Of a DNA stretch of 56,142 nucleotides, positions 1 through 8,511 are shown in pieces; position 1 is the first letter of the stretch; each line of letters opens with the position of its first letter. The notes under the pieces are model-generated. The model searched no databases. It saw only the letters and a program-made list of their open reading frames with translations, and had not been told where the DNA came from. The DNA is from Hyphococcus sp. (GTDB taxonomy: Bacteria > Pseudomonadota > Alphaproteobacteria > Caulobacterales > Parvularculaceae): NCBI GenBank assembly GCA_021776295.1, contig JAJFGE010000115.1, positions 1 to 56,142 of the forward strand. The letters are read 5' to 3'. Position numbers and translations under genes: made by a program.

Positions 1-1
1 C

Positions 2-223
2 ACCGGGCGCTCGACCGGGCCGCATTTGCATTATGAGGTTCACCTCAAAGGCAAAGCGGTAAACCCGCAAAAACTCAAAATCGCCACCGGCAAAAAACTA
101 AGAAGCGCCGAGCTTGACCGGTTCAAAATCCGCCGCGACGAAATCGACGCCATGCGCCTGCCGCAAGAAGATCCAGCATCGCAAATTGCGGGCGAAGGCG
201 GCTCAAGAAGCAAAGCACCGTAG
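2..223 (+). CDS. M23 (LytM-type) metallopeptidase, C-terminal fragment
   Basis: Only the last 73 codons are inside the window; the gene enters from the left edge, reading from base 2. The visible protein runs TGRSTGPHLHYEV and then a basic, helical tail ending at a TAG stop. The H-L-H-Y-E core is the second metal-binding motif of LytM/M23 peptidases, zinc endopeptidases that cut peptide cross-links in peptidoglycan or act as degenerate activators of amidases. The tail (KLKIATGKKL...FKIRRDEIDAM) resembles the C-terminus of alphaproteobacterial M23 proteins. Whether the first motif (HxxxD) is intact cannot be seen, so enzyme or pseudo-enzyme is open. Family call firm, exact role unknown. Confidence 0.8.
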   Translation, partial: TGRSTGPHLHYEVHLKGKAVNPQKLKIATGKKLRSAELDRFKIRRDEIDAMRLPQEDPASQIAGEGGSRSKAP

Positions 224-691
224 GCTGGCGAAACGCGAAAGCGATTTGATAGCCCTGATCCATACTGTCTCGTTGATCCTTTCTGTCATCAGTTTCATCA
301 CAAAAAGCATCATAAGGCCGCTGGAATCGGTGAGGATAACTTTTCACCAAATATAGGTTTTATGGCCAACTACCCTCTCAGGGTTGTAAATATTGCGCCG
401 CAAAACACGGTAAGAGTGTGTGGAAGTTGTGTGGTTTTCGCGATGGAGAAGTTGCAAGAGCCCCCTTCGACCGCTTCGCGGCCACTTCCCCCGGCCCGCG
501 CGCGAATGCGCGCAAACTATGATTCGACCGCCTTCACGGTCGGGCGGGGGAAGAAAGAGCTTGCGGCTAGCTCAGCCTAATTCCTCCCTCGTTTACGGGG
601 GAGGTGTCAGCGAAGCTGACGGAGGAGGCCTCGCGCAATCAATGGTTTTCAATGCACAACCAACAAAGACGCATACGCCATATTCAGCGCA
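224..691. other. Intergenic stretch without a convincing gene
   Basis: Between the M23 stop and the DUF6489 remnant I see no supportable coding region. Short open frames here have no ribosome binding site and no recognisable protein. The only structure I can point to is the inverted-repeat element at 461-628. A GGCTAGCTCAG string near 567 recalls a tRNA D-arm, but no T-arm or acceptor stem follows. Confidence 0.6.
461..628. repeat. MITE-like element with 32-bp imperfect terminal inverted repeats
   Basis: The left end (461-492, CCCCCTTCGACCGCTTCGCG...) and the right end (597-628, ...TGTCAGCGAAGCTGACGGAG...) are inverted copies of one another, matching at about 25 of 32 positions. The right end contains its own palindrome, GTCAGCGAAGCTGAC. 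The inside holds a further short hairpin (GACCGCCTTCACGGTC, near 527-543) and no gene. Size (168 bp), GC-rich ends and absence of coding capacity fit a non-autonomous intergenic repeat of the kind scattered through many alphaproteobacterial genomes. No target-site duplication was obvious. Confidence 0.5.
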
Positions 692-787
692 TCACTTCTT
701 CGCCGTCTCCGCCAGCACCTCATAGATATAGGCGTCGACGTCGAGGTTGCCAGTGGCGCGGCCTTTTATGCGTTCTCTGACGCGCGA
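692..787 (-). pseudogene. DUF6489 3'-end remnant (duplicate tail of 1384-1593)
   Basis: Read on the minus strand this gives SRVRERIKGRATGNLDVDAY followed by IYEVLAETAKK and a stop, almost the same as the C-terminal 31 residues of the intact DUF6489 gene at 1384-1593. By my alignment about 11 of 96 bases differ, mostly at third codon positions, with two visible amino-acid changes (D to N, K to Y). Homology starts abruptly at 787 and ends at the stop codon. There is no start codon or N-terminal half. The neighbouring minus-strand gene ends inside this remnant in another frame. It is probably the stump of a diverged DUF6489 allele left by a recombination or insertion. Confidence 0.75.
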
Positions 788-1326
788 AGTTCCTTGGTGA
801 ATTCTGATATGGGTAGTTCTTCGGGCTCGCTAACTTTTAATAGCTTGAAGCTTGTATGCGCGAAAGCGATTACAACTACGATCAGACCTGCGCCAAGCTC
901 GGCTTGGTCTAACGGCCAACCTCGATAACTCACAACAGCAATCACACCGATAACGATTACAAAGGCCAAAATTTGGATTTGCCGCTGAGATTTTATTGAT
1001 TGCCCAACATAAACAACCGCCAGCGGATTAAAAACCAAGTATCTGTTCAAAATCTCATCACGGGCTTCGGAAAAAATCCGAAACTCATCGCTGTCTCGCC
1101 CCAACCCACCCCCATTCAATCGAATTCGGGACGCACGGTCTAGATGAATATCGAACGCATCCACCCCGAATCCAGCATATCTTTGCGGCCAATATTCCAG
1201 TTTCGAAATATCCGAAAAGTCTACGCGATCTTGCTTGTTCCCCTTCGTGCTCTCAAACCCACTATCATCAACAACAATTGTGTGACGGGGAGCCAAGGGC
1301 CCAGGTTTCCAGCTGAAAGTGCGCAT
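766..1326 (-). CDS. Hypothetical membrane protein with DUF6489-derived C-terminus
   Basis: I do not recognise this 186-residue protein. The N-terminal ~100 residues are soluble and mixed beta in character (IVVDDSGFES..., DRVDFSDISKLEYW). Two hydrophobic stretches follow, IQILAFVIVIGVIAVVSY (about 116-133) and AGLIVVVIAFAHTSF (about 145-160), then a short charged tail. This suggests a PH-like or sensor domain in front of a two-TM hairpin, but that is inference. The last codons (...RASENA, TAA) are read out of frame from the DUF6489 remnant at 692-787, so the native C-terminus was probably replaced. The gene is visibly richer in A+T (about half G+C by eye) than its neighbours, suggesting recent acquisition. 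Confidence 0.6.
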   Translation of the reverse strand: MRTFSWKPGPLAPRHTIVVDDSGFESTKGNKQDRVDFSDISKLEYWPQRYAGFGVDAFDIHLDRASRIRLNGGGLGRDSDEFRIFSEARDEILNRYLVFNPLAVVYVGQSIKSQRQIQILAFVIVIGVIAVVSYRGWPLDQAELGAGLIVVVIAFAHTSFKLLKVSEPEELPISEFTKELRASENA

Positions 1327-1383
1327 GCAAAGGACTACAAACTACTATCAAGAATTTTTCAAGTCAGGCGCCAAGGAAAAAAA

Positions 1384-1593
1384 CTACGCCTTCTTCGCTG
1401 TCTCCGCCAGCACTTCCTTGATATAGGCGTCAACATCAAGGTCGCCGGTGGCGCGGCCTTTTATGCGTTCTCTTACCCGCGATGGCAGCATCGCCGGGTC
1501 GATCGGGCCGCCGGCTTTTATGGTGGCGCGGATCAGCTCTTTTAGGGCCGTGTCGTCAAACTCCGGTTTCCAGTCCGATTTTTTATCCGCCAT
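1384..1593 (-). CDS. DUF6489 family protein
   Basis: A 69-residue basic, mostly helical protein (MADKKSDWKPEFDDTALKEL...) matching what I know of the small DUF6489 family found in alphaproteobacteria; the function is unknown. A plausible Shine-Dalgarno (GAGGAACC) lies just upstream of the ATG on the minus strand. It lies 38 bases downstream of clpB on the same strand and could be transcribed with it, which would place it in the heat-shock response; that is inference. The 3' end is duplicated at 692-787. Confidence 0.75.
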   Translation of the reverse strand: MADKKSDWKPEFDDTALKELIRATIKAGGPIDPAMLPSRVRERIKGRATGDLDVDAYIKEVLAETAKKA

Positions 1594-1631
1594 CGGAGGT
1601 TCCTCTTTTTAAAGTTCCGTCTCGCATCTGT

Positions 1632-4325
1632 TTAATTCAACAACACATCCGGCGGCGGCGCTGCGGGGCCATCCCCGCTTACACCGTCTTCACTGATACC
1701 GCCTCCGCTGACGGAGAAATAATCGCGTCCGCCCACAGGCGCGCCGTTGATCGTCAGTACACCGCCGTCCGCGGACACTGTCAATGTCTCGCCATCGCTG
1801 ATTTTGCCGGCCAGAAGCAATTCGGCCAGCGGGTCTTGCAGCTTTTTCTGGATCACCCGCCGCAAAGGCCGGGCGCCATAGACCGGATCATAGCCCTGAT
1901 CGCCAAGCCAGCTGCGCGCCTTGTCGTCAATTTTCAGCGTGATCTTACGGTCCGTCAACAGCCGCGCCAGCCGTGCAATTTGGATGTCGACGATCTTGTC
2001 CATATGCGCGCGGGCGAGGCGGTGGAACAAAATGATCTCGTCGAGCCGGTTTAAAAATTCCGGACGGAAGCTGGCGCGCACCGCCTCCATCACCTGCGGC
2101 CTGACCGCATCTGAATCCTCGCCCGAAGGCTGCGCCGCCAGATATTGCGAGCCGAGATTGGAAGTCATGATGATCAGCGTGTTTTTAAAATCAACCGTGC
2201 GGCCCTGGCCGTCAGTAAGACGTCCGTCATCGAGCACTTGCAACAACACGTTGAAAACATCTGGATGGGCTTTTTCGATCTCGTCGAACAGCACCACCTG
2301 ATAGGGCCGGCGGCGCACGCGTTCGGTCAGCATGCCGCCTTCCTCGTAACCGACATAGCCGGGAGGCGCGCCGATCAGCCGGGCGACGGAATGTTTTTCC
2401 ATAAACTCCGACATATCAATGCGCGCAATCGCGGTCTCATCATCGAACAGGAATTCCGCGAGCGCTTTGGTTAGCTCGGTCTTGCCAACACCCGTGGGTC
2501 CTAGAAACAGGAACGAGCCGATCGGCCGGCTCGGGTCTTTGAGCCCCGCACGCGCGCGGCGCACGGCGGCGGACACCGCCTCGACCGCCTCGCCTTGACC
2601 GACGACGCGGGCCGCCAACGCGGTTTCCATCTGCAGCAGCTTTTCGCGCTCGCCTTCGAGCATTTTTTCCACCGGCACGCCGGTCCAGCGCGCAACGATA
2701 CTGGCGATATTTTCCGTATCGACCACTTCTTTGACCAACACATTGGCGCCGTCGGCGCGCTCTGTATGTTGTTCGGCCTCAGCGAGCTGCTTTTCCAGCG
2801 CAGGAATCTCGCCATATTTCAGCTCCGAAGCGCGCCCCAGATCACCGCGGCGCTCAGCCTCCGCCAGTTGCTGGCGGGCCTGATCGAGCTGTTCTTTTAT
2901 CTTCGTCGATGAGGCCAGGCTTTCTTTTTCCGCGCGCCACAACGCCGTCAGTTCCGACGAGCGCTGCTCAAGCTCGCTGAGCTCTTTTTCAAGCTTTTCG
3001 AGCCGGTCTTTCGACGCTGCGTCGTCTTCTTTCTTCAGCGCCTCGCGCTCGATCTTCAACTGGATGATGCGGCGGTCCAGCTCGTCCAGCTCTTCCGGTT
3101 TGCTGTCGACTTCCATGCGCAGGCGCGAGGCCGCCTCGTCGATCAGGTCAATCGCCTTGTCGGGCAAAAACCGGTCGGTGATATAGCGTTGCGACAGCGT
3201 CGCGGCGGAGACAATCGCGCTGTCGGAAATCCTGACGCCATGATGCAGCTCGTATTTCTCTTTCAGCCCGCGCAGGATCGAGATTGTATCTTCCACCGTC
3301 GGCTCATCGACAAACACCGACTGGAATCGGCGCGCCAGCGCTGCATCCTTCTCAACATATTTGCGATATTCATCCAGCGTCGTCGCGCCGATGCAATGCA
3401 ACTCGCCGCGGGCAAGCGCCGGTTTTAACAGGTTTGACGCATCCATCGCGCCATCGGCTTTCCCGGCGCCGACCAGGGTGTGCATTTCGTCGATAAAGAG
3501 AATGATCTCGCCGTCAGAATCGGTAACCTCCTGCAGCACCGCTTTGAGCCGCTCTTCAAACTCGCCGCGATATTTCGCGCCGGCGATCAATGCGCCCATA
3601 TCGAGGGCGAGCAGGTGTTTGTCGCGCAGGCTTTCGGGCACGTCGCCATTGATGATGCGCAAGGCGAGGCCTTCGGCGATCGCGGTCTTGCCGACGCCGG
3701 GCTCGCCAATCAGCACCGGATTGTTCTTTGTACGGCGCGACAGCACCTGCATGGTGCGGCGGATTTCTTCGTCGCGGCCGATGACCGGATCAAGCTTGCC
3801 GTCGCGCGCCGCTTCGGTGAGGTCGCGGGCATAGCGCTTCAGGGCGTCATAGGCCTGCTCAGCCGATGCAGTGTCGGCGGTGCGGCCCTTTCGGATGTCG
3901 TTGATCGCCTCATTAAGCTTGGCGGCGGTAATGCCCGCCTGCTTTAAAATCTCCACCGTGCCGGCCTGAGCCTCAACCGCCAGCGCGGTCAGCAGGCGCT
4001 CGGCGGTAACGAACTTGTCGCCGGCTTTTTTTCCGATCTCTTCGGCGCTCGCGAAGACTTTCGCGGTTGGCGCCGCCATATAAATCTGGCCGCCGCCGCC
4101 TTCGACCTGGGGCAGTTTCGCCAGCGCCTCGTCGGTCAGTTGCAGCGCGACTTCCGGCTTGCCGCCGGCGGCGCGGATCAGGTTAGCGGCGAGGCCTTCC
4201 TGATCGTCAAGCAGCGCCTTTAGAAGATGTTCGGGTGTGAATTGCTGATGGTTTTCGCGCAGAGCAATGGTTTGCGCCGCCTGCACCAGACCGCGAGCGC
4301 GATCAGTATAGTTCTCAAATTGCAT
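1632..4325 (-). CDS. clpB: ATP-dependent chaperone ClpB
   Basis: Hexameric AAA+ disaggregase that, with DnaK, pulls polypeptides out of heat-induced aggregates in the cytoplasm. The 897-residue protein has the full layout: Clp N-domain (about 1-145), AAA module 1 with Walker A GEPGVGKT (207-214), a long charged coiled-coil middle domain (about 410-530), AAA module 2 with Walker A GPTGVGKT (around 605), and the C-terminal D2-small domain. The presence of the middle domain separates it from ClpA/ClpC. It is a little longer than the usual ~860 residues because of a Gly/Ser/Asp-rich tail of some 35 residues ([18 protein letters not shown]...). A heat-shock-type promoter lies upstream at 4391-4419. 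Start ATG at 4325 gives the conserved [10 protein letters not shown] beginning. Confidence 0.98.
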   Translation of the reverse strand: MQFENYTDRARGLVQAAQTIALRENHQQFTPEHLLKALLDDQEGLAANLIRAAGGKPEVALQLTDEALAKLPQVEGGGGQIYMAAPTAKVFASAEEIGKKAGDKFVTAERLLTALAVEAQAGTVEILKQAGITAAKLNEAINDIRKGRTADTASAEQAYDALKRYARDLTEAARDGKLDPVIGRDEEIRRTMQVLSRRTKNNPVLIGEPGVGKTAIAEGLALRIINGDVPESLRDKHLLALDMGALIAGAKYRGEFEERLKAVLQEVTDSDGEIILFIDEMHTLVGAGKADGAMDASNLLKPALARGELHCIGATTLDEYRKYVEKDAALARRFQSVFVDEPTVEDTISILRGLKEKYELHHGVRISDSAIVSAATLSQRYITDRFLPDKAIDLIDEAASRLRMEVDSKPEELDELDRRIIQLKIEREALKKEDDAASKDRLEKLEKELSELEQRSSELTALWRAEKESLASSTKIKEQLDQARQQLAEAERRGDLGRASELKYGEIPALEKQLAEAEQHTERADGANVLVKEVVDTENIASIVARWTGVPVEKMLEGEREKLLQMETALAARVVGQGEAVEAVSAAVRRARAGLKDPSRPIGSFLFLGPTGVGKTELTKALAEFLFDDETAIARIDMSEFMEKHSVARLIGAPPGYVGYEEGGMLTERVRRRPYQVVLFDEIEKAHPDVFNVLLQVLDDGRLTDGQGRTVDFKNTLIIMTSNLGSQYLAAQPSGEDSDAVRPQVMEAVRASFRPEFLNRLDEIILFHRLARAHMDKIVDIQIARLARLLTDRKITLKIDDKARSWLGDQGYDPVYGARPLRRVIQKKLQDPLAELLLAGKISDGETLTVSADGGVLTINGAPVGGRDYFSVSGGGISEDGVSGDGPAAPPPDVLLN

Positions 4326-4390
4326 ATCGACCTCATCTGAGCGTCAAATGGTTAAAGCGCCCCAAAAATGGCGGCGCTGAATTCATTTTA

Positions 4391-4419
4391 CAGATGGGTC
4401 TCTATGAGCTGATCTCAAG
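4391..4419 (-). promoter_or_regulatory. RpoH (sigma-32) heat-shock promoter of clpB
   Basis: On the minus strand CTTGAG (4419-4414) is followed after 15 bases by CCCATCTG (4398-4391). This fits the sigma-32 consensus (CTTGAA, about 13-16 bases, CCCCATnT). It lies 66 bases upstream of the clpB start, a natural position for a chaperone gene known to belong to the heat-shock regulon. Confidence 0.7.
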
Positions 4420-4443
4420 CCCATGCGGCGTATTTTCGCGCAT

Positions 4444-4475
4444 AAAAAACCCGGCGGGACAACAGCCCGCCGGGC
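4444..4475 (-). terminator. Rho-independent terminator of the EF-hand gene
   Basis: A perfect 9-bp stem CCCGGCGGG / CCCGCCGGG (4450-4458 with 4466-4474) and 7-base loop, followed on the minus strand by six T. It lies about 40 bases past the stop of the EF-hand gene and before the clpB promoter, insulating the two units. Confidence 0.85.
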
Positions 4476-4516
4476 TACCGGAGTGGTAAATGCGGCTATA
4501 GACCGCCACCTATTTC

Positions 4517-4864
4517 CTAGTCTTCTTTGACCTCTTGGCCTTTTTTGTGGTGCTCGCCATGCTTTTTCATTTTCGCTTTGTGCGCTTCCATTTTCGCGGC
4601 GTGGGCGGCTTTGGCTTCGTCGAGCGTTAAAACCCCGTCGTCGCCAGCCATTTTGGCGAATTTTTCTTTAGCCTTCGCCATTTTATAGGCGAGAAATTCC
4701 GCTTCGCTCACCGAGCCGTCGCCATCGGCGTCAACTTCGGCAAAGTGGCTTTCGACCATTTTGTCCATGTCCATTTGGCCTTTGCCTTCATTGGGGCTGG
4801 CGAATGCGCTGGCGGCGGCAAAAATGCCGGCGCCGGCGACGAGGATGAGCGTATTGGTTTTCAT
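4517..4864 (-). CDS. Secreted EF-hand calcium-binding protein
   Basis: A 115-residue protein with a signal peptide (MKTNTLILVAGAGIFAAASAFA, cleavage near residue 22) and one canonical EF-hand loop, DADGDGSVSEAE at 45-56, with Asp/Asp/Asp and the closing Glu in place. A second, shortened loop-like stretch (AGDDGVLTLDEA, about 73-84) may be a degenerate partner. The tail is Lys/His-rich (KKHGEHHKKG), possibly binding metal. It probably acts in the periplasm. I chose the ATG at 4864 because it begins the signal peptide and follows GGGAAAA; a longer open frame to 4936 adds no sensible sequence. It has its own terminator and a promoter-like box at 4904-4920 also found before the holin gene. Confidence 0.85.
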   Translation of the reverse strand: MKTNTLILVAGAGIFAAASAFASPNEGKGQMDMDKMVESHFAEVDADGDGSVSEAEFLAYKMAKAKEKFAKMAGDDGVLTLDEAKAAHAAKMEAHKAKMKKHGEHHKKGQEVKED

Positions 4865-4903
4865 GAGTTTTCCCTTGGTTGCGTGAAACGTTTGGTGTTT
4901 CGT

Positions 4904-4920
4904 AAAAATATTGTACGGGC
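4904..4920 (-). promoter_or_regulatory. Promoter-like element GCCCGTACAATATTTTT
   Basis: On the minus strand GCCCGTACAATATTTTT contains TACAAT, close to a -10 hexamer, 39 bases before the EF-hand start codon. The same 17-mer with one change occurs at 19213-19229, 38 bases before the holin-family gene. I see no strong -35 match in either. The shared sequence and nearly identical spacing suggest a common promoter or operator. Confidence 0.45.
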
Positions 4921-5017
4921 CGCAATCGCCGCCCAATACTTATGCGATAACATGCTCCGTGAACGGGATACATATACGCTTCTGTTATGCGCGGTTAAGG
5001 ATTGGTAACAACAGCGC

Positions 5018-5788
5018 TTAAATCAGCCCCGCCAGCGGTGAGGACGGATCGGCATACCGCTTCTTCGGCATCCGCCCGGCGAGATAGGCCTCTCGCCCGG
5101 CGATGACGGCGTGTTTCATTGCTGAGGCCATCAAGATTGGGTCCTTGGCTTCGGCAATCGCGGTGTTCATCAACACCCCGTCGCAGCCAAGCTCCATCGC
5201 CACGGCAGCGTCCGAGGCGGTGCCGACGCCGGCGTCGACAATGACGGGTACGGAGGATTGCTCGACGATGAGGCGGATGTTGACCGGGTTGATAATCCCG
5301 AGACCGGAACCGATCAACGAGCCGAGCGGCATAATCGCGCAACAGCCGGCGTCTTCAAGTTTGCGCGCATAAACCGGATCATCGGAACAATAGACCATCA
5401 CGTCAAAGCCATCTTCAATCAGCAGCTTTGCAGCGGCTAAAGTTTCTTCCATATCCGGATAGAGCGTTTTCTGGTCGGCCAGAACTTCGAGCTTAACCAA
5501 GTTCCAATCGCCCGCCTCGCGCGCCAGCCGGAGCGTGCGGATCGCATCATCGGCGGTAAAACACCCCGCCGTGTTGGGCAGGTAAATATATTTCTCCGGG
5601 TCCAGATAATCGACCAGCAGCGGCTTGTCCTTGTCGGTGAGATTGACGCGGCGCACCGCGACCGTGACCATCTCCGCGCCGGCAGCTTCTGCGGCCTCGG
5701 CGTTTTGCTGGTAGGTCGCATATTTCCCAGTGCCGATGATGAGGCGCGAGGATAATTTACGGCCGGCAATTTCCAACATTTCAGCCAC
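5018..5788 (-). CDS. thiG: Thiazole synthase ThiG
   Basis: Builds the thiazole phosphate ring of thiamine from 1-deoxy-D-xylulose 5-phosphate, dehydroglycine and sulfur carried as ThiS thiocarboxylate. The 256-residue protein shows the ThiG TIM-barrel from end to end: [17 protein letters not shown] near the start, [13 protein letters not shown], the GLGIINP...[16 protein letters not shown] phosphate-binding region, and [16 protein letters not shown]. Start is GTG at 5788; its GGAGGA ribosome site overlaps the terminal Gly codons of thiS, 3 bases upstream, so translation is likely coupled. An ATG three codons in is an alternative. The dehydroglycine supplier ThiO lies about 12 kb away (17343-18521) rather than in this operon. 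Confidence 0.97.
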   Translation of the reverse strand: MAEMLEIAGRKLSSRLIIGTGKYATYQQNAEAAEAAGAEMVTVAVRRVNLTDKDKPLLVDYLDPEKYIYLPNTAGCFTADDAIRTLRLAREAGDWNLVKLEVLADQKTLYPDMEETLAAAKLLIEDGFDVMVYCSDDPVYARKLEDAGCCAIMPLGSLIGSGLGIINPVNIRLIVEQSSVPVIVDAGVGTASDAAVAMELGCDGVLMNTAIAEAKDPILMASAMKHAVIAGREAYLAGRMPKKRYADPSSPLAGLI

Positions 5789-5791
5789 GGC

Positions 5792-5992
5792 TCATCCTCC
5801 GCCTACAAACTGCACAATCTCAATGCGGTCGCCATCGGTCAGCGCGGTCTCGCCATAGCGCGACTTCGGCACAATCTCCAGGTTGCGCTCGACGGCGATT
5901 TTCTTCGGCTCCAGCGCCAGCGCCGCGAGCAGCCCGGCGACGCTAATGTCGCCCTCAAATCGCTTTTCTTCGCCGTTGACGGTAATATCCAT
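5792..5992 (-). CDS. thiS: Sulfur carrier protein ThiS
   Basis: A 66-residue ubiquitin-like protein (MDITVNGEEKRFEG...) ending in VGGG. The C-terminal Gly-Gly is adenylated by ThiF and converted to a thiocarboxylate that donates sulfur to ThiG. Length and C-terminus fit the family, with one extra Gly. It is the first gene of a thiSG pair, followed immediately by thiG. I looked upstream for a TPP riboswitch (CTGAGA and ACCTGATC-type motifs) and found none. Confidence 0.93.
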   Translation of the reverse strand: MDITVNGEEKRFEGDISVAGLLAALALEPKKIAVERNLEIVPKSRYGETALTDGDRIEIVQFVGGG

Positions 5993-6130
5993 GTGAATTC
6001 TATCTGTTCCCGTATTGCGGCGTCCTAAAAACGGCGCTTATACAATGGCCTGTAAATCTTTTGCGGCCTATAGCTGGCGTGTTGTATGTAAGCGCTCTGG
6101 GCCCCGCAAGAAGGCGGCGATGGAAATTCT

Positions 6131-6586
6131 ATGACGGCGAAGACAGTTTTTATCCTCAACGGCCCTAATCTCAACCTGCTGGGCGCGCGCGAACCGGCGA
6201 TATATGGTCGCGATACGCTTGGCGACATTGAGGCCGCCGCGACAGCGAAGGCTGGCGCGCTGGGGCTGACGGTAGATTTCCGCCAGTCGAACAATGAGGG
6301 AACACTGATCGATTGGGTGCAGGAGGCGGACGCCAAGGCGGCCGGGCTGATTATCAACCCCGGCGGCTATACCCACACCTCGGTGGCGTTGCTGGACGCG
6401 CTGGGCGCTGCATCAATCCCCAAGATTGAGCTGCATTTGTCCAATATTCACGCCCGCGAGGCGTTCCGGCGGCAATCGATCACCGCCGCAGCCGCTGATG
6501 GCGTGATTATGGGTTTTGGCGCGGCGGGCTATTCATTAGCCCTTGAAGCACTTAAAAATTTAATTGATAACCCCGCGCTGAAATGA
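6131..6586 (+). CDS. aroQ: Type II 3-dehydroquinate dehydratase
   Basis: Third step of the shikimate pathway, 3-dehydroquinate to 3-dehydroshikimate. The 151-residue flavodoxin-like protein carries the type II signatures: [20 protein letters not shown] at the N-terminus (catalytic Tyr in that loop), [13 protein letters not shown], the substrate-binding [12 protein letters not shown], and [14 protein letters not shown] with the catalytic His. Length is standard for the dodecameric enzyme. It is 12 bases upstream of accB in the same direction; aroQ-accB-accC is a common order in proteobacteria, and co-transcription is likely. Confidence 0.97.
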   Translation: MTAKTVFILNGPNLNLLGAREPAIYGRDTLGDIEAAATAKAGALGLTVDFRQSNNEGTLIDWVQEADAKAAGLIINPGGYTHTSVALLDALGAASIPKIELHLSNIHAREAFRRQSITAAAADGVIMGFGAAGYSLALEALKNLIDNPALK

Positions 6587-6598
6587 TGGCGGGTCCCG

Positions 6599-7096
6599 GT
6601 GGCGGGAAACAATAAGAACGGGAAACGCATGGCGGGAAGAAACGGGAAAGATGGCCGCGAGCTGGAAACAGCCTGGATTCGCGAGCTGGCCGGTATTTTG
6701 GAAGAAACCGGACTGACGGAAATCGAGATTGAAAAGGACGCCGTGCGGCTGCGGGTCTCACGCCAGGGCGGGGCGACGCAATATGTCGCCTCACCGGCGC
6801 CTGCGCCAGCCGCCGCCGCGCACGCGCCGAACGCGGCGCCCGCCGCCCCAATGGCTGACCATGCCGGGGCCGTGAAATCGCCAATGGTCGGCACCGCCTA
6901 TCTTTCACCCTCGCCGGACGCCGCCGCTTTCATCACCGAAGGCGCGCAAGTTTCCGAAGGGCAAACGATTTTGATTATCGAGGCGATGAAGACGATGAAC
7001 CCGATCGCCGCGCCGCGCGCTGGTACGATCACCAAGATTCTCGTCACCGACTCGCAACCTGTCGAGTTTGACGATCCGCTCTGCATTATCGACTAA
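6599..7096 (+). CDS. accB: Biotin carboxyl carrier protein of acetyl-CoA carboxylase
   Basis: Carries the carboxybiotin between AccC and AccAD in the first committed step of fatty-acid synthesis. The 165-residue protein has an N-terminal helix ([19 protein letters not shown]), an Ala/Pro-rich linker (about 64-88) and the biotinyl domain ending LCIID. The biotinylated lysine is K131 in EAMKTMN; the common motif is MKMM or MKLM, so Thr follows the lysine here. The start is uncertain: GTG at 6599 or ATG at 6629, both in a short stretch repeating GCGGGAA/GGGAAA; the ATG gives a more typical length. Followed 42 bases later by accC. Confidence 0.95.
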   Translation: MAGNNKNGKRMAGRNGKDGRELETAWIRELAGILEETGLTEIEIEKDAVRLRVSRQGGATQYVASPAPAPAAAAHAPNAAPAAPMADHAGAVKSPMVGTAYLSPSPDAAAFITEGAQVSEGQTILIIEAMKTMNPIAAPRAGTITKILVTDSQPVEFDDPLCIID

Positions 7097-7138
7097 CTTG
7101 GGTGCATCTTTTTGATGGCGCCGGTCAACGGATAAAAT

Positions 7139-8482
7139 ATGTTCAAAAAGGTCCTGATCGCCAATCGCGGAGAGATCGCTCTTCGCATCCATCGGGCATG
7201 CAAGGAGATGGGCGTTGCAACGGTCGCCGTCCACTCAACCGCCGACGCCAGCGCGATGCATGTGCGCCTTGCTGATGAAAGCGTGTGCGTCGGCCCGCCG
7301 GCGCCAAAAGACAGCTATCTCAATATTCCGGCGATCATTTCCGCAGCTGAGATCACCGGCGCTGACGCCATCCATCCGGGCTATGGGTTTTTGTCAGAAA
7401 ACGCCCGCTTTGCGGAAATTGTTGAAGCCCACAACATCAGTTTTATTGGTCCGACAGCGGAGCATATCCGGGTGATGGGCGATAAAATCGCCGCCAAAAC
7501 AGCGGTCGGCACGGTTGGCATTCCCCTGGTGCCGGGCTCTCACGGTGAAATTCATTCGCTCGCCGAGGCCCGCGCCGCAGCCCAAGAGATCGGTTATCCG
7601 GTGCTTGTCAAAGCCGCTTCCGGCGGCGGCGGGCGCGGTATGAAACTGGCCCAGACCGCCGCCGACATCGATGAGGCGATCACCACCGCGAAGGCGGAAT
7701 CGAAAGCCGCTTTTGGCGACGATGCGGTCTATCTTGAAAAATACCTGACCACGCCGCGCCATATTGAAATCCAGATTATCGCCGACAGCCACGGCAATGT
7801 CGTGCAGCTTGGCGAGCGCGACTGTTCGCTCCAGCGCCGCCACCAGAAAGTGCTCGAAGAAGCGCTTTCGCCTGCGCTTAGCGATGAGGCGCGCGCGAAG
7901 ATTGGTGAAACGGTCAGAAGTGCGATAGAAAAGCTCGGCTATCTCGGCGTCGGCACGGTTGAATTTCTTTATGAGAACGGTGAATTTTATTTCATCGAAA
8001 TGAACACCAGGCTTCAGGTCGAACATCCCATTACCGAACAGGTCACCAATGTTGATCTGGTGCGTGAGCAAATCAAAGTGGCGGCGGGCGCAGCGCTCAG
8101 CTTCACCCAGGACGATGTGAAGTTTAAAGGCCATGCCATTGAGTGCCGGATTAACGCGGAAAATCCCAAAACCTTCCGCCCGTCGCCGGGCGAGATTACC
8201 CATTTTCATGCGCCGGGCGGTCCCGGCGTGCGGTTTGATTCTGCGATTTACACCGGCTACCGCATCCCGCCTTATTATGACTCCATGATTGGCAAGCTGA
8301 TCGTTTGGGCCGACAGCCGCGAGCTTTGCATCGCCCGCCTCAAACGCGCGCTCGCGGAGATGGCGTTTGCCGGCGTTGAAACCACCATCCCGCTGTTTAT
8401 CGATCTCGTTGACGATCCAGAGTTTTGCCGCGGCGAATACAATATTCACTGGCTCGAGGAATGGCTGGGACAAAAGGGATAA
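7139..8482 (+). CDS. accC: Acetyl-CoA carboxylase biotin carboxylase subunit
   Basis: ATP-grasp enzyme that carboxylates biotin on AccB using bicarbonate. At 447 residues it is the usual length for a free-standing AccC. Seen in order: the N-terminal fold starting [34 protein letters not shown], the glycine-rich ATP loop [12 protein letters not shown], the catalytic stretch [17 protein letters not shown], and [19 protein letters not shown], which contains the active-site Glu, Asn and Arg. Second gene of the accBC unit. The gene after it is on the opposite strand with only 29 bases between stops and no clear terminator. Confidence 0.98.
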   Translation: MFKKVLIANRGEIALRIHRACKEMGVATVAVHSTADASAMHVRLADESVCVGPPAPKDSYLNIPAIISAAEITGADAIHPGYGFLSENARFAEIVEAHNISFIGPTAEHIRVMGDKIAAKTAVGTVGIPLVPGSHGEIHSLAEARAAAQEIGYPVLVKAASGGGGRGMKLAQTAADIDEAITTAKAESKAAFGDDAVYLEKYLTTPRHIEIQIIADSHGNVVQLGERDCSLQRRHQKVLEEALSPALSDEARAKIGETVRSAIEKLGYLGVGTVEFLYENGEFYFIEMNTRLQVEHPITEQVTNVDLVREQIKVAAGAALSFTQDDVKFKGHAIECRINAENPKTFRPSPGEITHFHAPGGPGVRFDSAIYTGYRIPPYYDSMIGKLIVWADSRELCIARLKRALAEMAFAGVETTIPLFIDLVDDPEFCRGEYNIHWLEEWLGQKG

Positions 8483-8511
8483 GCGAACCGCCATTCCCTC
8501 CGCACCAACAT

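Noticed and set aside
565-600. GCGGCTAGCTCAG resembling a tRNA D-arm
   Set aside because: No anticodon stem, T-arm or 3' acceptor at the correct distances; it lies inside the MITE-like element.
420-725. Open frame of about 100 codons across the inverted-repeat element
   Set aside because: It runs through the MITE-like repeat, has no ribosome site and gives an Arg/Pro/Ser-rich sequence typical of a non-coding frame.
1482-3947. Several plus-strand open frames of 100-190 codons opposite clpB
   Set aside because: They are antisense shadows of a G+C-rich gene; the minus strand codes for an intact, unmistakable ClpB.
5993-6130. Possible TPP riboswitch before thiSG
   Set aside because: The conserved CTGAGA and ACCTGATC-type elements are absent and the space is too short and unstructured.
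7394-8494. 366-codon minus-strand frame opposite accC
   Set aside because: Fully contained within AccC, which shows all catalytic motifs; the antisense product has no recognisable features.
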